64,000 nt of DNA from Arthrobacter sp042667405. GTDB lineage: Bacteria; Actinomycetota; Actinomycetes; Actinomycetales; Micrococcaceae. The notes beneath the pieces are model-generated. The model had not been told where the DNA came from and did not search any database. It worked only from the letters and a program-made list of their open reading frames with translations. The stretch spans positions 144,546 through 208,545 of the forward strand of contig NZ_JBHVAL010000006.1 of the NCBI RefSeq assembly GCF_042667405.1, read 5' to 3'. This document shows positions 24,661-31,588 of the stretch, in pieces; the stretch's first letter is position 1, and each line of letters opens with the position of its first letter. A program made the translations under genes and the position numbers.

Positions 24661-25374
24661 ATGGGACAAAATGAAGCAAGGCGATGGGCCGCCTCCGTCG
24701 CCGGCAGGGTTGGTAGCAACATCCAGCGCGCACGTAAGGATCTGGGCATGTCGGCCCAGCACCTTAGTGACGGATGCGAGGCAGCCGGGTATCCGATCCC
24801 TCGCAGCACAATCGCCAACCTAGAATCTGGGCGCAAGGAAACCGTCTCCCTCCAGGAGCTAATGGTGATAGCGCAGGTTCTTGGCGTACCGCCCATCACC
24901 CTTATCTACTCACCGTTCCAGGTGGCGGACATGGTGGAATTGGTCCCCGGGGTGGAGCGGTTGAGTGTGGACGCCGCAGAAGAATTCACCTTTAGAAACC
25001 CGGGCTTATCGAACCTGGCAGATCTCACCGAACAAGCGATCTCGTTGCGGGGATTGGAGCACGCGGCGTCCGAGTTGGCCCGCAGGGCAAGGCTGGTCTC
25101 AAGTGGTGACATTGGGCCAGAAGCTGCCCGTGGCCAGAGGGGTCTGGATGATCAGTCGATAGCCGACTTAGCCCGTCAAGAAGCCCAATCCATCGCCAGC
25201 GGGATTTCCACGATACTCAGGAAAGCCAGGCGACTCCGCCAGCGCCTGGTAGCTGCCGGGGTGCCCGTGTGGGCTGTCCCAGACGAGCTAGCAGCCAGCT
25301 ATGCGGAAAGTGACGACACGGACGACGCCGGGGTAATTGTCGCCAGGCCGGGATCCACGCGAGAGTTTAGCTAG
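24661..25374 (+). CDS. XRE-family repressor of the element
   Basis: A 237-residue protein with an N-terminal helix-turn-helix (RVGSNIQRARKDLGMSAQHLSD ... STIANLESGRKETVSLQELMVIAQVLG) and a long helical C-terminal region (about 120-225) that may dimerise. There is no peptidase Ser/Lys pattern, so it is not an obvious LexA/CI self-cleaving repressor. ATG 24661 is chosen because the HTH begins soon after. It is divergent from the AlpA operon and one base upstream of the integrase, so it probably keeps the element quiescent. Confidence 0.85.
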   Translation: MGQNEARRWAASVAGRVGSNIQRARKDLGMSAQHLSDGCEAAGYPIPRSTIANLESGRKETVSLQELMVIAQVLGVPPITLIYSPFQVADMVELVPGVERLSVDAAEEFTFRNPGLSNLADLTEQAISLRGLEHAASELARRARLVSSGDIGPEAARGQRGLDDQSIADLARQEAQSIASGISTILRKARRLRQRLVAAGVPVWAVPDELAASYAESDDTDDAGVIVARPGSTREFS

Positions 25375-25375
25375 C

Positions 25376-26482
25376 ATGGCAACGATTGAGCCCTACGAGA
25401 CATCCAAGGGCCGACGCTACCGGGTCCGCTATCGCAAGCCAGACCGTACCCAAACTGACAAACGCGGGTTCAAGACCAAGCGCGACGCAGAGTTGTTCTT
25501 GGCGTCAGTGGAGGTGTCAAAAGCTCGCGGCGAGTTCATAGATGCCACCGCTTCCAAGGCTCTAATTGGGCCTCTGGGCGCCGAATGGCTAACCCGACAA
25601 GCCCACCTCAAACCGTCGTCCTTTAGGCCCGTAGAATCCGCGTGGAGGATCCACGTCCTGCCAGCTTGGGGACATGTGTCCATCGCTGACGTTCGGCGCA
25701 CCGCAGTGCAGCAGTGGGTTTCCGACTTGAGTGGGGCCGGGAAGGGGGCGACGCTTGTCATTCGTGCTTATGGGGTCTTGGCGGCGATACTCGATGACGC
25801 TGTAGCGGATCGCAGAGCCCTAAGTAATCCGGCTAGGGGAGTGACGCTGCCTCGGAAGGTCAAGAAAGCGCATGTTTACCTGACGCATGAGCAAGTTCAC
25901 GCATTGGCCGGCGCTAGCAAGTACCCGGCATTAGTCCTGACGTTGGCTTACTGCGGCCTACGGTGGGGCGAGGCGACCGGGCTTAGGGTCAAGCACCTGG
26001 ACATGCTTAGAAGACGTTTCATGATCGAGGAAAACGCGGTTCAGGTCGGCTCGGTCATCGAGGTCGGTACGCCAAAGAATCACAAGCGGCGCACTGTACC
26101 GTTCCCGCGCTTTTTGGCTGAAAAGCTAGCCGCTCAGTGCGAGGGCAAGGGCCGCGAAGACTTGGTGTTCCCAGGCGAGAACGGACATCATTTGCGGCTC
26201 GCGAGAGTACATGAGGACAACATGAGCTGGTTTGCCAGCGCAGTAAAGCGCTCTGGGATTCCGCGCATCACGCCACACGATCTTCGCCACTCCGCAGCAA
26301 GCTTCGCCGTGTCAGCCGGAGCAAATGTCAAAGCCGTTCAGAAGATGCTCGGCCACAGCTCCGCAGCGATGACCCTGGATGTCTACGCGGACCTCTTTGA
26401 CGGCGATCTGGACGTCGTATCTGACGCCTTGGATAACGCAGTCTCACAAGCAAGTGTGGGCAAAATGTGGGCAAGCCAGTAG
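25376..26482 (+). CDS. Tyrosine-recombinase integrase
   Basis: A 368-residue phage-type integrase. The N-terminal arm-binding region (1-60, GRRYRVRYRKPD) precedes the core-binding domain and the catalytic domain with Arg196 (GLRWGEA), His301-x-x-Arg304 (HDLRH), His327 (LGHSS) and the nucleophile Tyr337 (DVYADL). ATG 25376 follows the repressor stop by one base. Its C-terminus (VGKMWASQ) is encoded by the arm-type repeat at 26455-26475. It lies next to attR and should recombine the 30-bp core in tRNA-Ser. Confidence 0.95.
   Translation: MATIEPYETSKGRRYRVRYRKPDRTQTDKRGFKTKRDAELFLASVEVSKARGEFIDATASKALIGPLGAEWLTRQAHLKPSSFRPVESAWRIHVLPAWGHVSIADVRRTAVQQWVSDLSGAGKGATLVIRAYGVLAAILDDAVADRRALSNPARGVTLPRKVKKAHVYLTHEQVHALAGASKYPALVLTLAYCGLRWGEATGLRVKHLDMLRRRFMIEENAVQVGSVIEVGTPKNHKRRTVPFPRFLAEKLAAQCEGKGREDLVFPGENGHHLRLARVHEDNMSWFASAVKRSGIPRITPHDLRHSAASFAVSAGANVKAVQKMLGHSSAAMTLDVYADLFDGDLDVVSDALDNAVSQASVGKMWASQ
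26455..26475. repeat. Right arm-type integrase-site-like repeat, inside the integrase gene
   Basis: This is identical to 16478-16498 and built from two TGTGGGCAA units about 11 bp apart. It encodes the last residues of the integrase and lies 62 bases from the right core, against 86 bases at the left. Confidence 0.65.
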
Positions 26483-26494
26483 CTCAGACATAGT

Positions 26495-26539
26495 AAAAGG
26501 CCCCGCCTCCCTCATAAACAAAGGGAAGCAGGGCCTTTC
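26495..26539. terminator. Bidirectional terminator between the integrase and tRNA-Ser
   Basis: AAAGGCCC (26496-26503) and GGGCCTTT (26531-26538) anchor a hairpin with A/T-rich flanks on both strands. It can stop both the integrase transcript and the tRNA-Ser transcript, replacing the native tRNA terminator now at 16340. Confidence 0.75.
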
Positions 26540-26566
26540 TCATTGGCGGTGACGGTGGGATTTGAA
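26537..26566. other. Right attachment site (attR) within tRNA-Ser
   Basis: The 30-bp repeat of 16363-16392. It covers the tRNA 3' end (T-arm, acceptor strand, discriminator and CCA) plus seven bases beyond, so the element restores an intact tRNA. Confidence 0.9.
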
Positions 26567-26633
26567 CCCACGTTGGCTTTTACACCAAACAACATTTCGA
26601 GTGTTGCACCTTCGGCCGCTCGGACACGTCACC
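26544..26633 (-). tRNA. tRNA-Ser(CGA)
   Basis: The minus strand folds as a class II tRNA. The acceptor is GGTGACG/CGTCACC with discriminator G and encoded CCA. The anticodon stem-loop is CAACA-CTCGAAA-TGTTG (anticodon CGA), the long variable arm is TTGG...CCAA, and the T-arm is GTGGG-TTCAAAT-CCCAC. It reads UCG codons and is the integration target of the adjacent element. Confidence 0.96.
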
Positions 26634-26770
26634 AACTGAAATAGGGTACCGGAGTTGGGCCCCGTTCCCCAAAACGAGACCCCACCACCCCAGCAGAGAC
26701 ACCCCCAAAACACCCGCGAAACAGCGCCAACTTCCATCCGAAGCGCCCCGCAGCTAGATTCGTAAGTATC

Positions 26771-27772
26771 ATGACTATTCCTCGCGAGCACGTGCACCAA
26801 GCCACCGCCTACTGGGTCACAAAGTCCGGCGATGGTGAACTGCGCCCCGAAGCCATTGAGAACCCCAAAGAAGAAGAAGCCCTGGTCAGGACCCTGTACT
26901 CCGGGGTCAGCCGGGGCACGGAGCGAGTGGTTCACGAAGGCCGGGTTCCTGAGCGCGTAGCCGATCTGATGCAGGCCCCGCACCAGGAAGGCGAGTTCCC
27001 CGGCCCGGTCAAGTACGGCTACCTGAGCGTCGGCGTCGTCGAACAGGGTCCGGAAGAGTGGATTGGCAAGACCATCTTCAGCCTCCACCCTCACCAGGAC
27101 TTCTACGTCGTCCCCACCAGCCAGCTCACACCCATTCCCGCGGATGTCCCGGCTCGCCGCGCGGTGCTGACCGGCATCGTCGAAGTTGCCATCAATGCCA
27201 TTTGGGAAGCCGGGCCGAGGCTGGGAGACCGGGTCGCCGTCGTCGGTGGTGGCCTGGTGGGCGGCATCCTGGCGACGCTGCTGCGGAAGTATCCGCTGGG
27301 TCGCCTGCAACTGGTGGACGCGGACCCGGAGAAGCGAAACCTCGCCGAAAAGCTGGGCATCGAATTCGCCGGGCCTGACAACGCGGACAATGACAACGAC
27401 ATCGTCTTCCACTGCTCCGCGACCAACGATGGCCTCAAGCTGAGCCTGCAACTGGCGGGCGACGATTCGGACGTGATCGAGCTGTCCTGGTTCGCGGACA
27501 AGGACGTCATCCTGCCGCTTGGCGAGGATTTCCACGCCCGCAGGTTGAACATCCGCTCCAGCCAAGTGGGCGCGGTGGCACTGCCCCGCAGGCACCGGCG
27601 GACCAACGCGCAGCGCTTGCAGGAAGCGGCCGCCCAGCTCAAGGATCCATTGTTCGACACGTTCCTGACCAGCGAATGCCAGTTCCAAAACCTGCCCAGC
27701 ACGCTCGTTAAATTGTTCGAACGGCCCGGTGGTTTCTGCCACGTGGTCGCGTATCCAAACCCGGAGGATTAA
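26771..27772 (+). CDS. Zinc-less MDR-family dehydrogenase of a pterin/glycosyltransferase operon
   Basis: A 333-residue medium-chain dehydrogenase/reductase. The N-terminal catalytic fold has LYSGVSRGTERVVHEG, a GTE motif as in BchC-like members rather than the zinc Cys of classical alcohol dehydrogenases. The Rossmann fold has VAVVGGGLVGGILATLL and the acidic LVDADPEKR strand end, which favours NAD(H). Three bases separate its stop from the PTPS-like start, and the glycosyltransferase follows, so the three form one operon. The substrate is unknown; from context it may be a pterin side chain or an attached sugar. Confidence 0.85.
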   Translation: MTIPREHVHQATAYWVTKSGDGELRPEAIENPKEEEALVRTLYSGVSRGTERVVHEGRVPERVADLMQAPHQEGEFPGPVKYGYLSVGVVEQGPEEWIGKTIFSLHPHQDFYVVPTSQLTPIPADVPARRAVLTGIVEVAINAIWEAGPRLGDRVAVVGGGLVGGILATLLRKYPLGRLQLVDADPEKRNLAEKLGIEFAGPDNADNDNDIVFHCSATNDGLKLSLQLAGDDSDVIELSWFADKDVILPLGEDFHARRLNIRSSQVGAVALPRRHRRTNAQRLQEAAAQLKDPLFDTFLTSECQFQNLPSTLVKLFERPGGFCHVVAYPNPED

Positions 27773-27775
27773 TAC

Positions 27776-28174
27776 ATGTTCAGCCTGACTGTCCGACGCC
27801 ACTTCATGATCGCCCACAGCCTTCCCCGCGAAGCGTTCGGCCCGGCACAAGGCCTCCACGGGGCCACCTTCGTAGCCGAAGTCAGCTTCCGGCGTCGTGA
27901 ACTCAACGCCGACGCAATCGTCCTGGACATCGGCGCCGCCGGCGGCATCCTGGAAGAAATCCTTGAAGACCTGAACTACAAGAACCTGGACGAACACCCC
28001 GCTTTCAAGGGCAAACTCTCCACCACCGAGGCCCTCGCCAAGCACATCGCGGACGCCATGGCCACCCGGATCCAGGACACTGAAGACGGACCGGCGCTGG
28101 CTGGCATCGACGTCGTCCTCCGCGAGAACCCCGACGCCTGGGCGGGCTACTCGCTGGAGCTCCCGGCCAAGTAA
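27776..28174 (+). CDS. Divergent 6-pyruvoyl/6-carboxytetrahydropterin synthase-fold protein
   Basis: A 132-residue protein of the PTPS/QueD fold. It keeps the first zinc His (AHSL, His14) and the second (LHG, His28), the central D-x-H segment (LDEHPAF, residues 71-77) and a late Glu (VLREN, Glu117). The usual C-x-x-x-HGH is altered. The catalytic Cys position is Ala24, and the third zinc ligand in HGH is Ala30 (LHGATF). It therefore probably does not perform the canonical reaction. It ends exactly where the glycosyltransferase GTG begins, so it is coupled to it. Confidence 0.85.
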   Translation: MFSLTVRRHFMIAHSLPREAFGPAQGLHGATFVAEVSFRRRELNADAIVLDIGAAGGILEEILEDLNYKNLDEHPAFKGKLSTTEALAKHIADAMATRIQDTEDGPALAGIDVVLRENPDAWAGYSLELPAK

Positions 28175-29170
28175 GTGCGCATCCGCTTCCTCGTCCCCGG
28201 CAACGTCCGGCACGGCTCCGGCGGCAACAAATACAACGCCAAGCTCGCCGAACACCTGACTGCCCTCGGCGCGACGGTTGAGACAGTAACGGTCGACGGC
28301 GATTGGCCGGTGGGCAGCGCAGCGGACCGGAAACGGTTCGCAAAAGCGCTCGACGGCGGCACCACCGTGATTGCCGACGGTTTGGTTGCCAGCGGGTCAC
28401 CGGACGAGATCGCCGGCGCGGTGCAGGCCGGGACAAAGGTGTGGATCCTGTCGCATATGGCGTTGGGGGAGCATCACGATCTTGAGGCGAAGTCGCTGGC
28501 GGCCGCGATCGGGACCATCTGCCCGAGCCTGCACTCCGCCGCCGAACTTCAGGACCGGCACGGCACGCTGGACATCACGGTGGCCACGCCGGGCGCAGAA
28601 CCGGCAGACATCAGCGAAGGCTCCCGGCCCAAGCACATCGTGGCGGTAGCGGCTTTGCTGCCCAACAAGAGCCAAACAATCCTGGTGGACGCACTCGCCG
28701 AGCTCCAGGACCTGCCATGGACGGCCGCTCTCATCGGTTCGGAGGAAGCCGACCCTGCGTACGCGGCCGAGGTGAGGGCCGCCGTCGTACATCACGGTCT
28801 GCAGGACCGCATCCGTGTCACGGGCGAACTGACCGGGCAGGCGTTGCAGGACCAGTGGCGTCGGGCGGACCTGAGTGTGCTGATCTCGCAGTCCGAGTCG
28901 TTTGGGATGGTGGTGACAGAGTCCCTTGCTCACGGAGTCCCGGTGCTTGTGCGGCAGGGGACCGGTGCTGTGGAAGCGCTGGGCGACACTGGCGCGGGAA
29001 CGGCGTGGGATCCCGGGGAGTCCCTGGCTGGAACCCTCCGGGCCTGGCTCATGGAGGACGCCCTTCGGGAACGCTGGCGGGACAACGCCCTTCGGGCCCG
29101 CGATCACCTACCCGGCTGGGAATCCACCGCCCGGACTGTGCTGGACGCTCTGGAAGCTCCACCGAGATGA
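28175..29170 (+). CDS. GT4-type glycosyltransferase
   Basis: A 331-residue GT-B glycosyltransferase. The N-terminal domain has the Gly-rich PGNVRHGSGGNKYNAKLAEHL loop. The C-terminal nucleotide-sugar domain has the E-x7-E motif in SESFGMVVTESLAHGVPVLV. The GTG start follows the PTPS-like stop with no gap. It is cytosolic, with no membrane segment. Its place in the MDR/PTPS operon suggests glycosylation of a small molecule rather than a cell-surface polymer. The gene ends beside a 16-bp perfect hairpin. Confidence 0.88.
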   Translation: MRIRFLVPGNVRHGSGGNKYNAKLAEHLTALGATVETVTVDGDWPVGSAADRKRFAKALDGGTTVIADGLVASGSPDEIAGAVQAGTKVWILSHMALGEHHDLEAKSLAAAIGTICPSLHSAAELQDRHGTLDITVATPGAEPADISEGSRPKHIVAVAALLPNKSQTILVDALAELQDLPWTAALIGSEEADPAYAAEVRAAVVHHGLQDRIRVTGELTGQALQDQWRRADLSVLISQSESFGMVVTESLAHGVPVLVRQGTGAVEALGDTGAGTAWDPGESLAGTLRAWLMEDALRERWRDNALRARDHLPGWESTARTVLDALEAPPR

Positions 29171-29211
29171 CAGTTAATGACAATCCCGGGCCGCCGGATT
29201 GTCATTAACTG
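29171..29211. terminator. Bidirectional hairpin between the glycosyltransferase and tadA
   Basis: CAGTTAATGACAATCC (29171-29186) pairs perfectly with 29196-29211 across a 9-nt GC-rich loop. The tadA stop codon lies inside the right arm. There is no T-run. It separates two convergent genes and would fold in both transcripts. Confidence 0.65.
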
Positions 29212-29738
29212 CCAACTCGCGGGGGAGAGCCGACCCGGTGTGCGGCGAAGAAGTCCCTGAGAAGCACTGAGCACTCGTCCTCGCGGACCCCGGCATAGAC
29301 CTCCACCCAGTGGTTTAGGCGGCGCTCGCGGAGGATATCGAACACGGACCCTGCCGCCCCGGCTTTCTCGTCCCACGCCCCAAACACAACCCGTGGGATT
29401 CGGGCCAGGACGATCGCGCCTGCACACATGGCGCACGGTTCCAACGTCACCACCAGCGTGCAATCCTCGAGCCGCCAACCATCGCCCTCGTCGCCGGAAT
29501 CCATGGCACGTTGTCTCAAAGATGCGGCCGCCTGGCGGATCGCCACCACCTCGGCGTGGGCGGTCGGGTCGCCGTGCGCCTCCCGTTCGTTGCGGCCGGA
29601 ACCCAGCACGCCGCCGTCGGGCCCTATCACCACGGCACCGATCGGGACATCGTCTGTTTCCAACGCCAGCCGGGCCTCGTCCAAGGCAAGCCCCATCCAG
29701 GCCAAGTGATCTGCGTGATACGGCTCGGTGGCGCTCAT
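29205..29738 (-). CDS. tadA: tRNA-specific adenosine deaminase
   Basis: A 177-residue zinc deaminase. THAEVVAI (His61, Glu63) and EPCAMCAGAI (Cys102, Cys105) form the active site of TadA, which converts A34 to inosine in tRNA-Arg(ACG). That substrate tRNA is encoded at 61746-61819. ATG 29738 has no clear ribosome site, and TATCAT six bases upstream suggests a leaderless mRNA. It is divergent from upp with only 22 bases between the starts. Confidence 0.95.
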   Translation of the reverse strand: MSATEPYHADHLAWMGLALDEARLALETDDVPIGAVVIGPDGGVLGSGRNEREAHGDPTAHAEVVAIRQAAASLRQRAMDSGDEGDGWRLEDCTLVVTLEPCAMCAGAIVLARIPRVVFGAWDEKAGAAGSVFDILRERRLNHWVEVYAGVREDECSVLLRDFFAAHRVGSPPRVGS

Positions 29739-29760
29739 GTCTCAATGATAGTTTTGGGGG
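29739..29760. promoter_or_regulatory. Shared bidirectional -10 region of tadA and upp
   Basis: TAGTTT (29749-29754, plus strand) lies six bases before the upp ATG, and TATCAT (29750 to 29745, minus strand) lies six bases before the tadA ATG. The two TANNNT hexamers overlap. No good Shine-Dalgarno is seen for either gene, so both mRNAs may be leaderless. Confidence 0.5.
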
Positions 29761-30396
29761 ATGCGCACATTCGTCGTGGACCACCCGCTGGTCGCTCACA
29801 AGCTCACCGTATTGCGGGACAAGAACACCCCTTCACCGGTCTTCCGGCAACTCACCGAAGAACTCGTCACCCTCCTGGCCTATGAAGCCACCCGCGAGGT
29901 CAAGACGCAGCCAGTCGAGATCGAGACCCCGGTTACCAAGACCATCGGCACCGCCTTCACCAAGCCCACGCCGCTGGTGGTCCCCATCCTGCGCGCCGGG
30001 CTGGGCATGCTGGAGGGTATGACCAAACTGGTCCCCACCGCCGAGGTCGGTTTCCTGGGTATGGCCCGCGACGAAGAAACCTTGGACATCATCACCTACG
30101 CCGAGCGCCTCCCCGAGGACCTCACAGGTCGCCAGATCTTTGTCCTGGACCCCATGCTCGCAACCGGCGGCACCCTGCGCGAGGCCATCAAGTTCCTCTT
30201 CAAGCGCGGCGCCTCGGACGTTACGTGTATCTGCCTGCTGGCCGCACCCGAAGGCCTGGCCAAGCTGGAAGAAGAGCTGTCGGACGCCAACGTGAATATT
30301 GTCTTGGCGTCGATTGACGAGAAGCTCAACGAGAAGTCGTACATCGTGCCGGGTCTGGGCGACGCCGGCGACCGCCTCTACGGCGTGGCCGGCTAG
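29761..30396 (+). CDS. upp: Uracil phosphoribosyltransferase
   Basis: A 211-residue enzyme making UMP from uracil and PRPP (pyrimidine salvage). The family hallmarks are present: VVPILRAGLGMLEGM, the PRPP loop VLDPMLATGGTLREAI, and the C-terminal YIVPGLGDAGDRLYG that binds uracil. The length is typical. It starts at ATG 29761 from the bidirectional region shared with tadA. Confidence 0.97.
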   Translation: MRTFVVDHPLVAHKLTVLRDKNTPSPVFRQLTEELVTLLAYEATREVKTQPVEIETPVTKTIGTAFTKPTPLVVPILRAGLGMLEGMTKLVPTAEVGFLGMARDEETLDIITYAERLPEDLTGRQIFVLDPMLATGGTLREAIKFLFKRGASDVTCICLLAAPEGLAKLEEELSDANVNIVLASIDEKLNEKSYIVPGLGDAGDRLYGVAG

Positions 30397-30443
30397 ACAG
30401 GAACCCCTACCGGTTTCCTCCCCGCGCCGTTAGCCTGTGGCGC

Positions 30444-30821
30444 ATGGACTGGAAACTTGAACTGGTATTTGTCCCCGTGTCCGACGTCGACCGGGCGAAG
30501 GATTTCTACGTCAACAAGGTTGGTTTCAACGCCGATTACGATGAGCGTCCCACTGACGGCATCCGCTTCGTGCAGTTGACCCCGCCAGGATCCGCCTGCT
30601 CCATCGCCATTGGGGAAGGCCTGAATGACGCACCTCCGGGTACGGCGCCGTCCATGCAGATCGTGGTGGCGGACATCAACAAAGCACATGAGCAACTCAA
30701 AGCCAACGGAGTGGATGTCAGCGATATCGACATCCAGGACTGGGGCCACTTTGTGTACTTCGCGGATCCGGATGGCAACAAGTGGGCGCTCCAATACCTT
30801 CCACAGCGACCTAACGGCTGA
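30444..30821 (+). CDS. VOC/glyoxalase-superfamily protein
   Basis: A 125-residue protein made of two beta-alpha-beta-beta-beta units. VSDVDRAKDFYVNKVGF opens the first and GHFVYFADPDGNKWALQ closes the second, as in glyoxalase/bleomycin-resistance/dioxygenase proteins. It lies between upp and the HAD gene in the same direction. The substrate is unknown. Confidence 0.9.
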   Translation: MDWKLELVFVPVSDVDRAKDFYVNKVGFNADYDERPTDGIRFVQLTPPGSACSIAIGEGLNDAPPGTAPSMQIVVADINKAHEQLKANGVDVSDIDIQDWGHFVYFADPDGNKWALQYLPQRPNG

Positions 30822-30852
30822 GTAAGCCCGCCAGGTGCGGCAGGATGGAACC

Positions 30853-31542
30853 ATGACCCATCCTGCCGCGAATCCTGCCACCGAACCGCCCGTGCTGACC
30901 GTCCGCGCCGTCCTCTTCGACATGGACGGAACGCTGGTTGATTCCACGGCCATCGTGGAGCAGGTGTGGCTGGAGTTCGCCGAACGCTACGGCCTGGATT
31001 ACAACGAGATCCTCCGCACCTCCCACGGCGTCCAGGCCGGCGACACCATACGCCGCTACGCGCCCGCCGGCGCTGACTTGGAGGCGTTGACCGCAGAACT
31101 CGGCGACATGGAACGTACCCGGACGGAGGGCGTGATCGCGTTGCCCGGTGCGGAAGCGCTGCTGGCGGGGCTGCCGGATGAGGCGATCGCACTGGTCACG
31201 TCCGCGGACCGCATCCTCGCGGAGGTCCGCATGAAGGCTGCCGGCCTGACCATGCCGTCCACCACCGTCACCGCCGAATCCGTCACCCGGGGCAAGCCGC
31301 ACCCGGAGGGCTACCTCAAAGCCGCAGCGCTGCTGGGAGCGGAACCGGCCGACGTCGTGGTTTTCGAAGACGCACCCGCCGGTATCGCCGCTGCCCGGGC
31401 CGCGGGCATGAAGACCGTGATCGTGGGTGCCGCTGGCGGCGAGCTTGAAGAGGGCATGTGGCGTATCCCGGACTACTCAGCGGTGACCGTCACCGCTGTG
31501 AAGGATGACGACGGCGGCCACCTCCTGACGCTGACCCTCTAG
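30853..31542 (+). CDS. HAD-superfamily sugar-phosphatase-like hydrolase
   Basis: A 229-residue HAD phosphatase. FDMDGTLVDS carries the nucleophile Asp and the acid/base Asp, VTSAD is motif II, a Lys in TRGKPHPEGYL is motif III, and VVFEDAPAGIAAARAAGM is motif IV. The C1 helical cap resembles sugar-phosphatases and beta-phosphoglucomutases. ATG 30853 is chosen over GTG 30835 because AGGATGGA lies just before it. The sugar phosphate cannot be named. Confidence 0.93.
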   Translation: MTHPAANPATEPPVLTVRAVLFDMDGTLVDSTAIVEQVWLEFAERYGLDYNEILRTSHGVQAGDTIRRYAPAGADLEALTAELGDMERTRTEGVIALPGAEALLAGLPDEAIALVTSADRILAEVRMKAAGLTMPSTTVTAESVTRGKPHPEGYLKAAALLGAEPADVVVFEDAPAGIAAARAAGMKTVIVGAAGGELEEGMWRIPDYSAVTVTAVKDDDGGHLLTLTL

Positions 31543-31588
31543 TAAGGTTCGGCCCGGTCTGTTCCCGCCGGTAAACCGGGAGTACGCT

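Larger units (their letters stand above)
16363..26566. mobile_element. 10.2 kb satellite-like or reduced-prophage element in tRNA-Ser(CGA)
   Basis: The element is bounded by 30-bp direct repeats and has a tyrosine integrase next to the right junction. Minus-strand genes run from an AlpA-like protein (24546) through a RepA-like ATPase and at least eight small overlapping genes to a tape-measure protein and an excisionase-like protein. A divergent XRE repressor and the integrase are on the plus strand. No terminase, portal, capsid, protease or lysis gene is present. The genes look intact and tightly coupled, so it is not an obviously decaying prophage. A size near 10 kb, a small regulatory/replication set and one structural gene fit a phage satellite; a severely reduced siphovirus prophage is the alternative. 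Confidence 0.85.

Noticed and set aside
26540..28255. A 571-codon minus-strand open frame
   Set aside because: It is antisense to the MDR and PTPS-like genes and runs through tRNA-Ser.
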